Part shown: positions 54,968 through 64,000 of the stretch, one piece after another
Layout of the letters: every line of letters begins with the position of its first letter
Numbering within the stretch: position 1 is the first letter of the stretch
Source: Craspedostauros australis
Taxonomy: Eukaryota > Bacillariophyta > Bacillariophyceae > Mastogloiales > Achnanthaceae
NCBI GenBank assembly: GCA_026770025.1
Contig: JAMXDE010000007.1
Location: forward strand, 62,001-126,000
Direction of reading: 5' to 3'
DNA length: 64,000 nt
Notes under the pieces: model-generated
Database searches by the model: none
What the model was told of the DNA's origin: nothing
The model's input: only the letters and a program-made list of their open reading frames with translations
Translations under genes and position numbers: made by a program

Positions 54968-55444
54968 TGTGGAACTTCTTCATCTTCGTTTTGTCGAGAT
55001 GGATGCCCTTGACCTCCATGAATACCGTTCTTGCTGTAATCCATGCAGCTGTCACATGTGTGGATAGGATCTGTCCACTTTCCACATTGAAGAGGAGAAG
55101 ATGTTGGACGTTGCCAACAGTCGCACCATGATTTGCACCATCAGCAGGTTGGATTCTGCAGTTAGTTTGTTGTCGTACGCGTCGCTGAACAGCTGCTTCC
55201 ACTGTTCGAAGGATGCCCTGTCTGCCAGATCGTCCCTCATCTCCTTCATGAAAGCAATGGGCTCATCAAGTGCGCCCTCCTTCCCAGATGCAGCTTGGAA
55301 AGGTTCCAAGCCCCATGTCATCAGATTCCTCTTGCGGAGGATGTCACCCCAACTTCTCTTGTGCTGATGACTCCAAGTCCAATGGTTCTTGTTTTCAGTG
55401 GGTTGCTTTTTTGGCGTCTTGTTGCCTGGAGAGTCGCTTGCCAC
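54962..55444 (-). pseudogene. LINE ORF1 remnant, upstream part
   Basis: Minus-strand frames 55052-55444 (MASDSPGNKTPKKQ, then AFMKEMRDDLADRASFEQWKQ) and a second frame through 54962-55202 (GIHLDKTKMKKFHRP). The second frame runs straight into the copia insertion point and continues on the other side. It probably includes the start of ORF1; no known domain is recognised. Confidence 0.5.
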
Positions 55445-55662
55445 CTCGGCCTCCTTGTCCTGGACATCCTTGTGCCATGGTCAGCATCCATCGAGCACTC
55501 TGGTTGACTTTGCCAGAGCCGTTTTATGCGCCTGTGCGCACCATTGTCAAAGATTTTGTTCTAGTACTGATTCTACAGGTTCTACGTGAGAATTTTTGTG
55601 CTGGTCCTACATACGTCATCAACTGTGGAAGAGCCATGGGACATTCTTTAGTAGGCAAAATA

Positions 55663-56946
55663 TAGCATTATTTCACACTAAGCTTAGTGTGTTAATACAA
55701 AGCCTTGCGCAACCTGCTTTGCTCCCATTGGACAGGGGATGCCGAGGTCATCTGCTGAGCTGTTGGCATGGTGCGGAAAGAGACTGGTGGCAGTGTTGTT
55801 GTTTGCCATGTTGTTTTCGTGGTGTGATTCGTGTGCTTCCAGATTCATTGACACCAAAATAACAAGCCGAGAGGAGAGCAGATGAACAACAGCCAGCAGC
55901 CAGAGATGGCTGTTGGCAACGACGAGCAGAGAGGAGGGCCAAAGGAACAAACAGAGAATAGATCTGAAATGAGGACAAGGCCGCAATAAAGAGTAGGCAT
56001 ATGGAGGGAAGGCAGTGTGTGCTGATTGGGACATGGACAAAGCTCAGCGTCACGGACCACGAACGACGCTAGAACCGAGAACAAGACAGTGTGAAAGTCA
56101 AGCTGGGGGTCAAGATCTGGATTACCCACTAACCCACAACTCTGAATTTTGACAACTGATCCATGGCCCAGATGAATCAGCATCCTTGGCATGCCTACCG
56201 CTGCCACGCAATCCTCAACATTTCTTCGAAACCAACCACCTCACCAACGCGAAATGTGATTGTGTCGATGATAGGCACGACTGGATAACAAAATCGAAGC
56301 ACGACTGGAGTTTCCAACCCCAATTGCACGTTGACGTCCGCATGCCCAACGTGTGTAGAAATAGACTAATGCGAACAATATAAACTTTTTAAATACAAGG
56401 ATCAGGAGCGTGTTACTTCACGCATATACTCTTTACATAATTATAGGATGAACGAGGTCCTCAAATTAAAAATCGGCACGATAATACCTTTGTATCCTGA
56501 ATGGGGTCCTACATCAACAAAACACAAAAGTTAGTAGCTAGGTTGAGTGGACAGTCTAACGACGAACGATAGAAACGGTTGACTCGATTGACCAAGTTTG
56601 TCACAGCCGACTCGCGGGATCAGAATAATTTGAACTTCCGTTGAGTGAAATTCAAAACGCCCAGAAAAATGAAGTCACCATGGCGAAAACCCATCGGCAA
56701 CCGCTGTCGCAACTGTTCGCGTGTCTCTGGTGATGGTCGTCGTTCTGTGATGTATTATAATAGAATACTAATAGTACAAGTACCTGCTGGTGGTCTGGTC
56801 AATTCTACGTTGAGTGCACCTGGGGATCCACCGCCCACGCATTCACGTCGCAGCAGGAAGAAGTTGGGGAACGGGGAACTGCATTCGACAACACGGGAAG
56901 TAGTGACAGTGATAGCGGCGCAGCACTGCGGTTCATCTCACCAAAG
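55663..56946. other. Intergenic region right of the retroelement block
   Basis: About 1.3 kb. It contains a perfect 18-bp palindrome (55674-55691) next to the presumed LINE end and the promoter region of the coiled-coil gene. Minus-strand frames of 100-120 codons at 55684-56207 are hydrophobic and lack motifs. A plus-strand frame at 56645-57301 mostly overlaps the coiled-coil gene out of frame. Confidence 0.5.
55674..55691. repeat. Perfect 18-bp palindrome
   Basis: CACACTAAGCTTAGTGTG, a perfect inverted repeat with no spacer, about 12 bp outside the suggested 5' boundary of the LINE. Confidence 0.9.
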
Positions 56947-59900
56947 ATGCAGCCGTCTGGCATGGATGGCTCGTATCGCAGCCGACGATCGACCAATGAT
57001 CCATTCGGTTTCCGACGTGACGCATCAGGTGCACGAGGCAACGACGACGCCGATGATGCCAACCAACAGCCGTACGACGTCTCCAACTCGCTGCGACGAA
57101 GCCAGCAGGCGCAAGACGGCGGGTGGAATGCACGGTCGAGCAAGCCAGGATCCAACCAGCAACGCCATGGAGTCTCATCTGTGCGCACAACGCCAAGATC
57201 GAACTCAGCGTCGCGGCGGCAGCAGCATCAGCAGCAGCCGTCGTATGAGTACGACTATCCCACGCGCCACACTCCGCCAAGTCCACCGATGCAACCACTG
57301 AACTTGTCGCACATTTCGCCGCAGGATACCATGTCACAGCTCACGCCGCCGGAAGATCCAGAAGAAGATTCACCGTCTCGCATTGCCATGTCGAAACGAG
57401 CATCTTCATCTGCACATCCCAATGGCATCCACAATCACAGCCACGGCCATAATCGAGGTCATGGACATGGCCACAGCAACACTGACACCATGGACAACGG
57501 CGGCAATCGACGGAACGCCACAATATCGCATTCCACAATCAACAATTCGCAGCACGCACCAATGCAGCAGAAGCGATCGAGGCCACCCAAGAATGGCGGC
57601 GGTGGTGGTGCACCGATACGCATGCCACCATCGTCGTCAATGACGATGGATCGGCCACCTCATCTCAATGAAGCATCGCGGCGCGTGTCCAACACATCCA
57701 GCAATCCCGGAACTCACAACATGAACGGTCGCTCTGGCAGCTATCAGCAACTGCGACGTCAAACGCAGCAGCAGTCGCATGTCTTTCGACAAAGCAACGG
57801 GCACAGCCAAAACGATCACATCAACAGCAGCAACGCTCATGGCAACACAAATGGCAATGGGAATGGAAGCCTCAACACAAGTCACCAGCAACAAGCAGTC
57901 TCGCATTCCTCGGCATATCAGCAGCAATTATCGCAACTCGTGCAGTCTCTGCAAACCACACTACAATCCACACAGCAACGATTGGATGAGGTCGAGACCG
58001 AGCATAATGCGTTGCAGCAACAGCATCAATCCTGCCAAAGTGAGCTCACCAAGATACAGCGGGAGAAACACACTCTGCAGCAAAAGGCCACGTCGCAGGA
58101 AGCCACCTCGGCAGCGTTGGAGGAACGCAACCAACAGCTCGAACAGCAGCTCAAAGATCAGGAGATCAACTTTCAGCAGACAACGAAGGCCGCGCACAAC
58201 GTGGCATCGGAACGCACGCGGTTGCAGGAGCTGCAGCAGCAATGGTGGCAGGTCCAGCAAACTCAGGTGCAGGAGTGGGAACAGAAACAGCAGCAGGAAC
58301 GAGACGAGCTGGACCAGCAGAGGCTGTCGTTGGAGGATGCGCAGCAGCAAGTGGAACGCAAACAAACCGAGCTGACCGAATTGCAACGCTCGTTGCAGTC
58401 GGAACATGAACAGTCGACGTCGAAGCAACGTCAGCTGGCGGAATGGCAAGAACGCTTGCAGCAGCAGCAATCCTCGTTGGACGAGCGCAGCGCGGAGTTC
58501 GCCGAGAATCACGTGGCGCAGCAAAAGCAGATGCGGCAGTTGCAAACCATGGATGCCACCATCCAGGATCAGGCGCGCGAACTGGAACATCAGAAGCAGT
58601 CGTTGCAGGCGCAGCAGGTCCTCATGGAACAGGCGCTCGAAGAAATCACGGAAAGGCGCACGGCCGAAGAGGAGCGGTTGGAAGTCGCGCAGAAGAATCT
58701 GCAAGAAATCGAGGCGCAGGCCCAACGCACGCGCGCCGATACCAAGACGGTCAAGCAAGCTCTCAAGTCCAACCTATCCACCAGCCAGGCAGAATTTGCC
58801 AAAGTGAAGGCGGAGACTGTCAAGCAGAAGGAGGAGCTGAAGAACGTGCAAGCACGAGTTGCGGCGCTGACGAAGGAAGAACAAGAGACACGGCAGGCTT
58901 CGGAAGAACGTGCCAAGGAGGATGTCGCAAAATTGGAGGAACTGTCCAAGAAGATGGAATCGATCCGCAATGACATGTTGATCGACGAAGAAATCATCGT
59001 GGAGCAACGCAAGGAACGCAACGCGCTGCTCGTGTCCATGAAGGATGACGAAGTCCAATGGGAACGATCCAAGCAGGAGCGCATGGCGCAGGAGCAGAAG
59101 GAGATGGAGAAGATGCGGCATGAATCCAAAGCCAAGGTCGATGATGAGATCAAACGTGCCAAACGCGAATTGCTGTCCATCGCGCAGTTCATGAACAAAC
59201 AGAACGAAGGAGTGGCCAATGAGTACGACAAACGCCTGGAGCAGCTCGATCAGATGCGCACCAAGTTGAAATCGGCGACGGACAAGTACAGCAAGGACAA
59301 GGCGCAGCTCGAAAAGGATATTTTGGATTACGCGCAGAAGCGCAAGCAGATGGATCAGATCATCGGGCGGTTGGATAGCTCCGAGGCGCAGTACAAGAAC
59401 CGCGTGAGAGATTTGGAAACCGAGACGGACCAGCTTGGGCAGCAGATTGCGAATGAACGGGCGTTCCACAAGAATGAAATCCAGCTCCTTTCCAACAAGC
59501 ATCAAGAATCGATACAGCGGTTGCAATCCCAGCACAAGGATGAGATTCAGGATGTGTCATCGCGCATGGCAACGATCGAGATGGAGCGATCTCATTTGGA
59601 GCAAGAAATTGAATCCCTCAGCGCCAAGCTGCTGCAACTTCGCAAGGAAAAACAAACCATCGAATCCACCAACGCCGATCTCAACAAGGAGAACCACCAC
59701 CTGCAACAGCAGATTCACTCGTTGCGACTCACAAACACGGACTTGCAAGACAAGCGCAAACGGCTGGAACAGAGAGAGCAACGTATCCGGGAATCGAGCG
59801 AGGATTTGGAACGCAGATTGAGCGACTTGATTGCGGCGGTGAGTCGTTTGTTTGTGTCTTTGCGCTATTTGGTGCTTCGTGCATGGGTGTATGGATGCAG

Positions 59901-62400
59901 AAATGGATCCATGGATGGTCTGCAAGTTGGAATCAGAACCTCATGGTATGCTGCTATGCACTGCCGTACTCACACACTCATGTGCTACGCCACACTCCTG
60001 TCCGCATATGCTCTCTCGCGATATTGATAGGAACACGAATTCTCAGCGATGAAAGAGGAATGGGAAACGACCGCAACGGCCCGCAGGACAGAATTGGAAA
60101 CGCAGCTTGTTCAGATGCGAAAGGAAGCAGAATCACGCGCCGAAGAACGCAAACGGGCACTGGATGCCAAGCTTCGAACGTTGCAGGAAACGACGGAGGC
60201 GGACATTATGCGCCGCACGCAGGAGACCACGACGCAGTTGTCGCAACGACAGGATGCTGCGGAGCAAGAGCTATCGTCCAGAAGGCTGGCGCTGCAGAAG
60301 GAAGTCGCGCAACGCAAACAGGAACTTGCAGCGGAAGTCTCCGAGCAACGCCAGCGTGTCAAGGAAGAGGTAGAGCAGTACTTGCAACGCCAGCAGCTCA
60401 CCGTCGACACAGAATGCCAAAAGAAACGACAAGAGTTGGATACAGAGATACGCGAAAAACGTGGCGCAGTCGACAAGCTGGTGGCAGACAAACGCAAGGG
60501 GCTGCAAGAAGAGCTGACCCGCAGGCGTGCGGACATGGAGGAAACGCTGGAGGCTGAACGCGTGGCTGCAAGAGGGGAGATGCAACGGCAACGGGAAGAG
60601 CAGGAACGGCGTTTGGGAGACCAGCGGCAATTCATGGAACGTGGGGTGAAGGAACAGAAGCAGCAGCTCGAAACAGAGACCAACGAACAGAAACAGCAGC
60701 TGGAATTAGCGAAGGCGAAGCTGGAAAAGGAGCTGCAGGATCTCAAGGAAGCATGCGAGCGGGAAATTGACGACCAGCAGCGCCGTTGCGAATCGGAGAT
60801 TGCCGAGCAGAAGCGCGCGTGCGAATTGGAAATGGCAGAAATGAGACAACACTGTGAGTCAGATGTTGCGGAGCAACGGCGTGTGTGCCAAGAGGAATTG
60901 GAAGCCAAAAGCCGAGCTCTTCAGACCCAATTGGAGACAGATCGCGAGGAGCACGATGGGTTCGTGACTGCGGAACAAGAGGCACTGCACGAAGAGCGCG
61001 AGGCGTTGGCCAAGGATTCGGAAGCATTCACATTGCGCCTCCGTCAGGCGGCGTTGGCCAGATCCTTGAGCCGTCCATGGCGGCAGGATCGAGAAGCCGT
61101 CAGTGCGGCCTTTTCGAAATGGATCCGTGCCACCATGTTTCAAAATGCCGCGGAAGAGGAAGAGAATATGCAAGTGCAGCGCCGTCAACTCAGCGATTCG
61201 ATGATCGAGCTGCAGGTGCAGCGTGACGAAGTCATCAACATTCGAAAGCAGCTGGATGAACGATCGCAGGTGTTGGAACTTCGCGAAGATGAGTGCAACA
61301 AGCTGAAGGTCAAGGTGGAGCAAGACAAGGCATCAGTCGAAAGTCAGCACCAGGCCTTGGAAAAGATGCGGAGTGATCATGAATCATTCTTGAAGCGAAC
61401 GGAAGACGAACTTGAGAAGCGTTCGAATCGACTGGACGAGGACAAGATGGTGTCGAAGCAGAAGCTGGAGGAGCTGATGCTGTCGTTCGAGGAGAAGAAG
61501 ATGGACTTCGAGAAGGCGTCCGAAGATCACGTAGTTGCATTGAAGGATCGCAGAGCGAGCGTCGAGAAGCGCGAGGAGATGCTGAAGGAGAAGGCCGCGG
61601 CATTGAAGGCGGAGGAGCAGAAGATGCTTGCCAAGCGAGCGGAGGCCAGCGAGAATCAGATGAAGGCGCAGACGGAGCTGAACGCTCGGGCGAAGGAATT
61701 GGACGACGAACGGAAGCGGTTGGAAAACGAACGCACCCTGTTTGATCAAGCCAGAGGCAGCCTGAAGGAACTTGAACGCAATCTGTCCGACAAGCAGAAG
61801 AACTTGGACCTTCGCAACGACGCGCTGGACGCCAAAGAGAAGCAATTGGAGAGCGCGTCGAAGGAAAGATCCAGCTTCCGGGGATACAACGGTGGCAGGG
61901 ATCACACCATGTCGCACGTGCTGGATCAAACGCTGCAAAACGAGAGGAAACTGATGGAGGAAAGCGCTGCGGCTGTGTACGAACGCGAGGCGGAGCTGAC
62001 GCAAAAGGAGGTGAGCCTGCGACGAATCGAGGATGATGTCCGCGGGAGGGAGCAGAGGATGTCGTCGGAGACGAAGCAAATCAAGCACGCGCAAAGTAGA
62101 ATCCGCAAGCTGGCGCAGCAGCTTCGAGAGAAGGAGACGAAGGCGCGGCAGAACGAGCAGCGTCTCGAAGAAGAGCTGCAGAGATGTCAGGAAGCGCAGT
62201 CCCGAGTCCAGGAAATGGCCCAGCGATTGCAGCAGAAGGATGCGAGCTTCGAAATGGAGAAGAAGAAGTTGGAGAAGCGCATGCTGCAGTGCGACGCGCT
62301 GGAACGGCAATTGCAGCAGTGGCAGCATGAGCTCGAGGACGGCATCACAGCAGTCTCCTCCATCCACGCTGATGGCGACACTGGGACGACAGGATATTGA
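56947..62400 (+). CDS. Giant coiled-coil protein (1,753 residues)
   Basis: Two exons, 56947-59838 and 60031-62400, joined in phase 0 across a 192-nt intron (GTGAGT donor, TAG acceptor). Residues 1 to about 315 are a disordered head rich in Gln, Asn, His, Ser and Pro (a His-Gly-His run near 160-180). From about 320 to the end nearly everything is Gln/Glu/Lys/Arg heptad sequence, a very long coiled coil with few breaks. One break at about residues 1310-1340 has a different composition (SRPWRQDREAVSAAFSKWIRATMF). No motor, kinase or membrane segment is seen. Structural roles such as a centrosome, basal-body or vesicle-tether scaffold (FBF1-, golgin- or myosin-tail-like) are all compatible; composition alone does not decide. 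A transcript reading through the intron would stop at about 60027. Confidence 0.85.
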
Positions 62401-62679
62401 ATACCGAGATCATGCGAAGCGAAAGCGCTGAGCTCGTTTGTCGTGTCGTTGTTGTGAATCAGTTTACAAATTGCTAGAGGATTATATGGCTATCTTGAGA
62501 GTGTCATCGTGTCCGAGCATGCCGCTTACAGTACTCATACTCTACAGACATTCACATTGCGTGTGATGTTGGCGTCAATGGTTGTTTCAATACTCCAGAA
62601 TACTTTGTCTCCAGAGAGAGAGAGAGAAGATCTGCCGCAAGCGATAACGTCAACATGTGTGTGGCCACGTCTTCATCTA
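62401..62679. other. Short convergent gap with (GA)n run
   Basis: Convergent 3' ends of the coiled-coil and small secreted genes. It contains a short GA run at about 62612-62626 and no coding signal. Confidence 0.5.
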
Positions 62680-63309
62680 TCAACGGCGCTTCTTTTTCTT
62701 GAGACCCGCCTTCAAAGGTCCAATAACCTTGACTCCTTTCTTCAACAGCTTCTTGCCCTTGGCTTTGGGCTTGTCGTACAGTGTGTCTTTGATCTTTGCC
62801 GTTTTGTGTTCAAGCACCTCAACTGTTTCCTTCGTCTTCTTGATAGTGCCTTTGGTCACGCCCTCCACCTTTTCTACCAAGGCATTCGCGTTATCCTTGT
62901 GAAAGATGGTGTCCTTGATGACTTCCTTGGCATTATCCTTCTGCAGCACAGTCTCCCCAATGACTTCCTTTGCACCTTCCTTATGCAGGATGGTGGCTTT
63001 GGCGATTTCCCCCGTCCGATCCAAGGTCGTATCAACAGTCTTCTTGACGGTCTTGTCGAAGACGACCTTGGAGGCGAAGCCAACAGCTGCGGCCGCAATC
63101 AAGGTACTCAAGCCAAAGGATAGTTTGGATGCAATCGCTCTGAGAAGCCTCGCTCGCAGACCGCCCTGGCTACCTTCGTCTGCGTCGATATCAGCATCTC
63201 CCTCGTTTGCGCCTGTAACTTGCGCGTTGATGTCAGCGGAGACGGAAACCAGTGTTGCGAGCAGCATCACCAACGCGACGTTGATCGCCAAGCCGTGAAG
63301 GATCTTCAT
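62680..63309 (-). CDS. Small secreted/lumenal basic protein with degenerate repeats
   Basis: Single exon, 209 residues, not recognised. A clear signal peptide (KILHGLAINVALVMLLATLVSVSA) is followed by an acidic stretch, a hydrophobic segment at about 64-83 (LSFGLSTLIAAAAVGFASKVV, possibly membrane-spanning), then three degenerate repeats of the type ILHKEGAKEVIGETVLQKDNAKEVI. The tail is very Lys-rich and ends KKKKRR. The repeats should be amphipathic helices. It could be a membrane-anchored endomembrane or cell-wall protein; lysine-rich repeat tails also occur in silica-associated diatom proteins, but nothing here is specific to those. Confidence 0.65.
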   Translation of the reverse strand: MKILHGLAINVALVMLLATLVSVSADINAQVTGANEGDADIDADEGSQGGLRARLLRAIASKLSFGLSTLIAAAAVGFASKVVFDKTVKKTVDTTLDRTGEIAKATILHKEGAKEVIGETVLQKDNAKEVIKDTIFHKDNANALVEKVEGVTKGTIKKTKETVEVLEHKTAKIKDTLYDKPKAKGKKLLKKGVKVIGPLKAGLKKKKRR

Positions 63310-63805
63310 CTCTGTGTCGCCTTCAATGAGATGGCAATGCTGATGACTGCGCTTGTCATTTTGTGCTGCTGCCTCAATGTTGTGTCTGCAGCGCAGCGCA
63401 GCACATGTGCGATTTGCTCTTCCCCATCGTGGTCACCTCGGATGCATGAGATTTATGGTGATGTCCCTCCATCTTCTCTTCCCGCTTTCTTGTGGGAGTG
63501 ACGAAACGTGGCGCGAACATGTGCAAGTTGCGTTTCATTCCGCTCACGAACATCATTGATGTCTTCGGAAGATTCATGACTCACAGAGATCCTTTCCCGT
63601 CAAATCCTTCGCTTCAAAGTTCGCAACAACGAGAGGAGTTGAAGGCCTCTCTGGCACAACATTCGCCACACGCAACCTGGATGGAGACCTCATGAACACA
63701 AATCTCACCTGAAGGAGTGCCATCTCTGTCTCACGCACAACTCCAATACAAGAGAGTGTATCAACACACGCAAAACACAAATACAAACAAACCATACACG
63801 CAAGG
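63310..63805. other. Divergent intergenic region
   Basis: A 496-bp spacer between the small secreted gene (-) and the ADRM1 gene (+); no other feature is seen. A minus-strand frame of 140 codons (63574-63996) overlaps the start of ADRM1 antisense and is discounted. Confidence 0.5.
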
Positions 63806-64000
63806 ATGTACTCGGAACTGTTTGACGCGTTGGGCGGTGGAGGGGCCGCTGCCATGGGAGGCCCAAGAGGAGCCAGACAGGAGCCCCAGCCTCTGATCTC
63901 TTTCAAGGCAGGCAAGATGGAGATGACGCAGCAGGAGAACGGAAAATACTGGTGCGTTCCGGATACGCGCCGTGCCAAGGTGCAGCTGCGGTACAACAGC
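63806..64000 (+). CDS. Proteasome ubiquitin receptor Rpn13/ADRM1, 5' end only
   Basis: Sixty-five in-frame codons from ATG 63806 run off the window edge. After a Gly/Ala-rich start, residues 30-65 match the beginning of the Pru (pleckstrin-like receptor for ubiquitin) domain: LISFKAGKMEM, then GKYWCVPDTRRAKVQLRYN, the same place and pattern as the EFRAGKM strand of human ADRM1. This subunit docks on Rpn2 of the 19S proteasome and binds ubiquitin and the deubiquitinase UCH37. The C-terminal DEUBAD domain would lie outside the window, so its presence is unknown. Confidence 0.82.
   Translation, partial: MYSELFDALGGGGAAAMGGPRGARQEPQPLISFKAGKMEMTQQENGKYWCVPDTRRAKVQLRYNS

Larger units (their letters stand above)
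39288..55654 (-). mobile_element. Decayed non-LTR (LINE) retrotransposon, host of two nested insertions
   Basis: On the minus strand, fragments read in the order ORF1, AP-like endonuclease, reverse transcriptase, RNase H, CCHC-type knuckle, C-terminal tail. This is the layout of RNase H-bearing LINEs (I/R1/Tad-like). Each module is split over frames by stops and frameshifts, so the copy is dead. The 3' side ends in an AT-rich TTATTTATTTATTTT tail (39282-39296, reading minus). The octamer GCAAAATA occurs at 39280-39287 and 55655-55662 and may be the target-site duplication, which would set the limits used here, but it is short and AT-rich. Without the inserted copia and SINE-like elements the copy would be about 8.3 kb. 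Confidence 0.65.

Noticed and set aside
56645-57301. 218-codon plus-strand open frame
   Set aside because: Most of it overlaps the coiled-coil gene out of frame and it has no recognisable domain.
58774-59535. Minus-strand Leu-rich open frames across the coiled-coil gene
   Set aside because: Antisense of Gln/Lys/Glu codons gives Leu/Phe-rich frames; not genes. The same applies to 57961-58758 and 61384-62367.
1-64000. CRISPR arrays, bacterial operons, prophage or integrative elements
   Set aside because: No spacer-repeat arrays or bacterial gene order; introns, transit peptides and retroelements mark a eukaryotic nuclear genome.

Overview
This is a nuclear genome window from a photosynthetic stramenopile, most likely a diatom. 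The main evidence is three proteins that start with a signal peptide followed by a phenylalanine-led motif at the predicted cleavage site (AAAF, AHAF, ESFA). That is the ASAFAP-type bipartite pre-sequence used to reach complex plastids of red-algal origin. One of the three also carries a twin-arginine lumenal signal. Short GT-AG introns (many 215-230 nt), dense gene packing and a diatom-like Ty1/copia element agree with this. The species cannot be named from the sequence alone.

Left arm, 1-38.3 kb (ordinary genic region, both strands): thylakoid-lumen FKBP (-), mitochondrial translation initiation factor IF-2 (+), a small conserved protein with its own presequence exon (+), a two-exon histidine phosphatase (-), a BRCT/H15/zinc-finger nuclear protein (+), a plastid-targeted PPR protein (+), a very large homeodomain-PHD-double extended-PHD chromatin protein (+), an OsmC-family protein (-), a rhomboid protease (+), a plastid-targeted photolyase-like/alpha-beta-hydrolase fusion (-), a TLDc protein (-), a GT61-type glycosyltransferase (+) and a secreted trypsin-like protease in seven exons, one apparently only 2 nt long (+).

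Middle, about 39.3-55.65 kb (nested mobile elements): a decayed non-LTR retrotransposon on the minus strand (ORF1, AP-endonuclease, reverse transcriptase, RNase H, zinc knuckle) has been entered twice. A tRNA-derived SINE-like insert of about 164 bp sits in the endonuclease. A full-length 7,859-bp Ty1/copia element sits in ORF1. The copia element has an intact 2,056-codon polyprotein, 793-bp LTRs that differ at two positions, TG...CA ends and a 6-bp target duplication, so it is young.

Right arm, 55.7-64 kb: a two-exon 1,753-residue coiled-coil protein (+), a small secreted basic repeat protein (-) and the 5' end of a proteasome ubiquitin receptor Rpn13/ADRM1 gene (+), cut by the window edge.

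No operon-like logic is expected. Neighbours share intergenic promoters (divergent pairs at 967-1582, 7579-8150, 24882-26504, 32400-33102, 63310-63805) or short convergent 3' ends (6349-6529, 23891-24149, 27986-28131, 62401-62679). All intron positions were inferred by reading splice signals and frame, not from transcripts.
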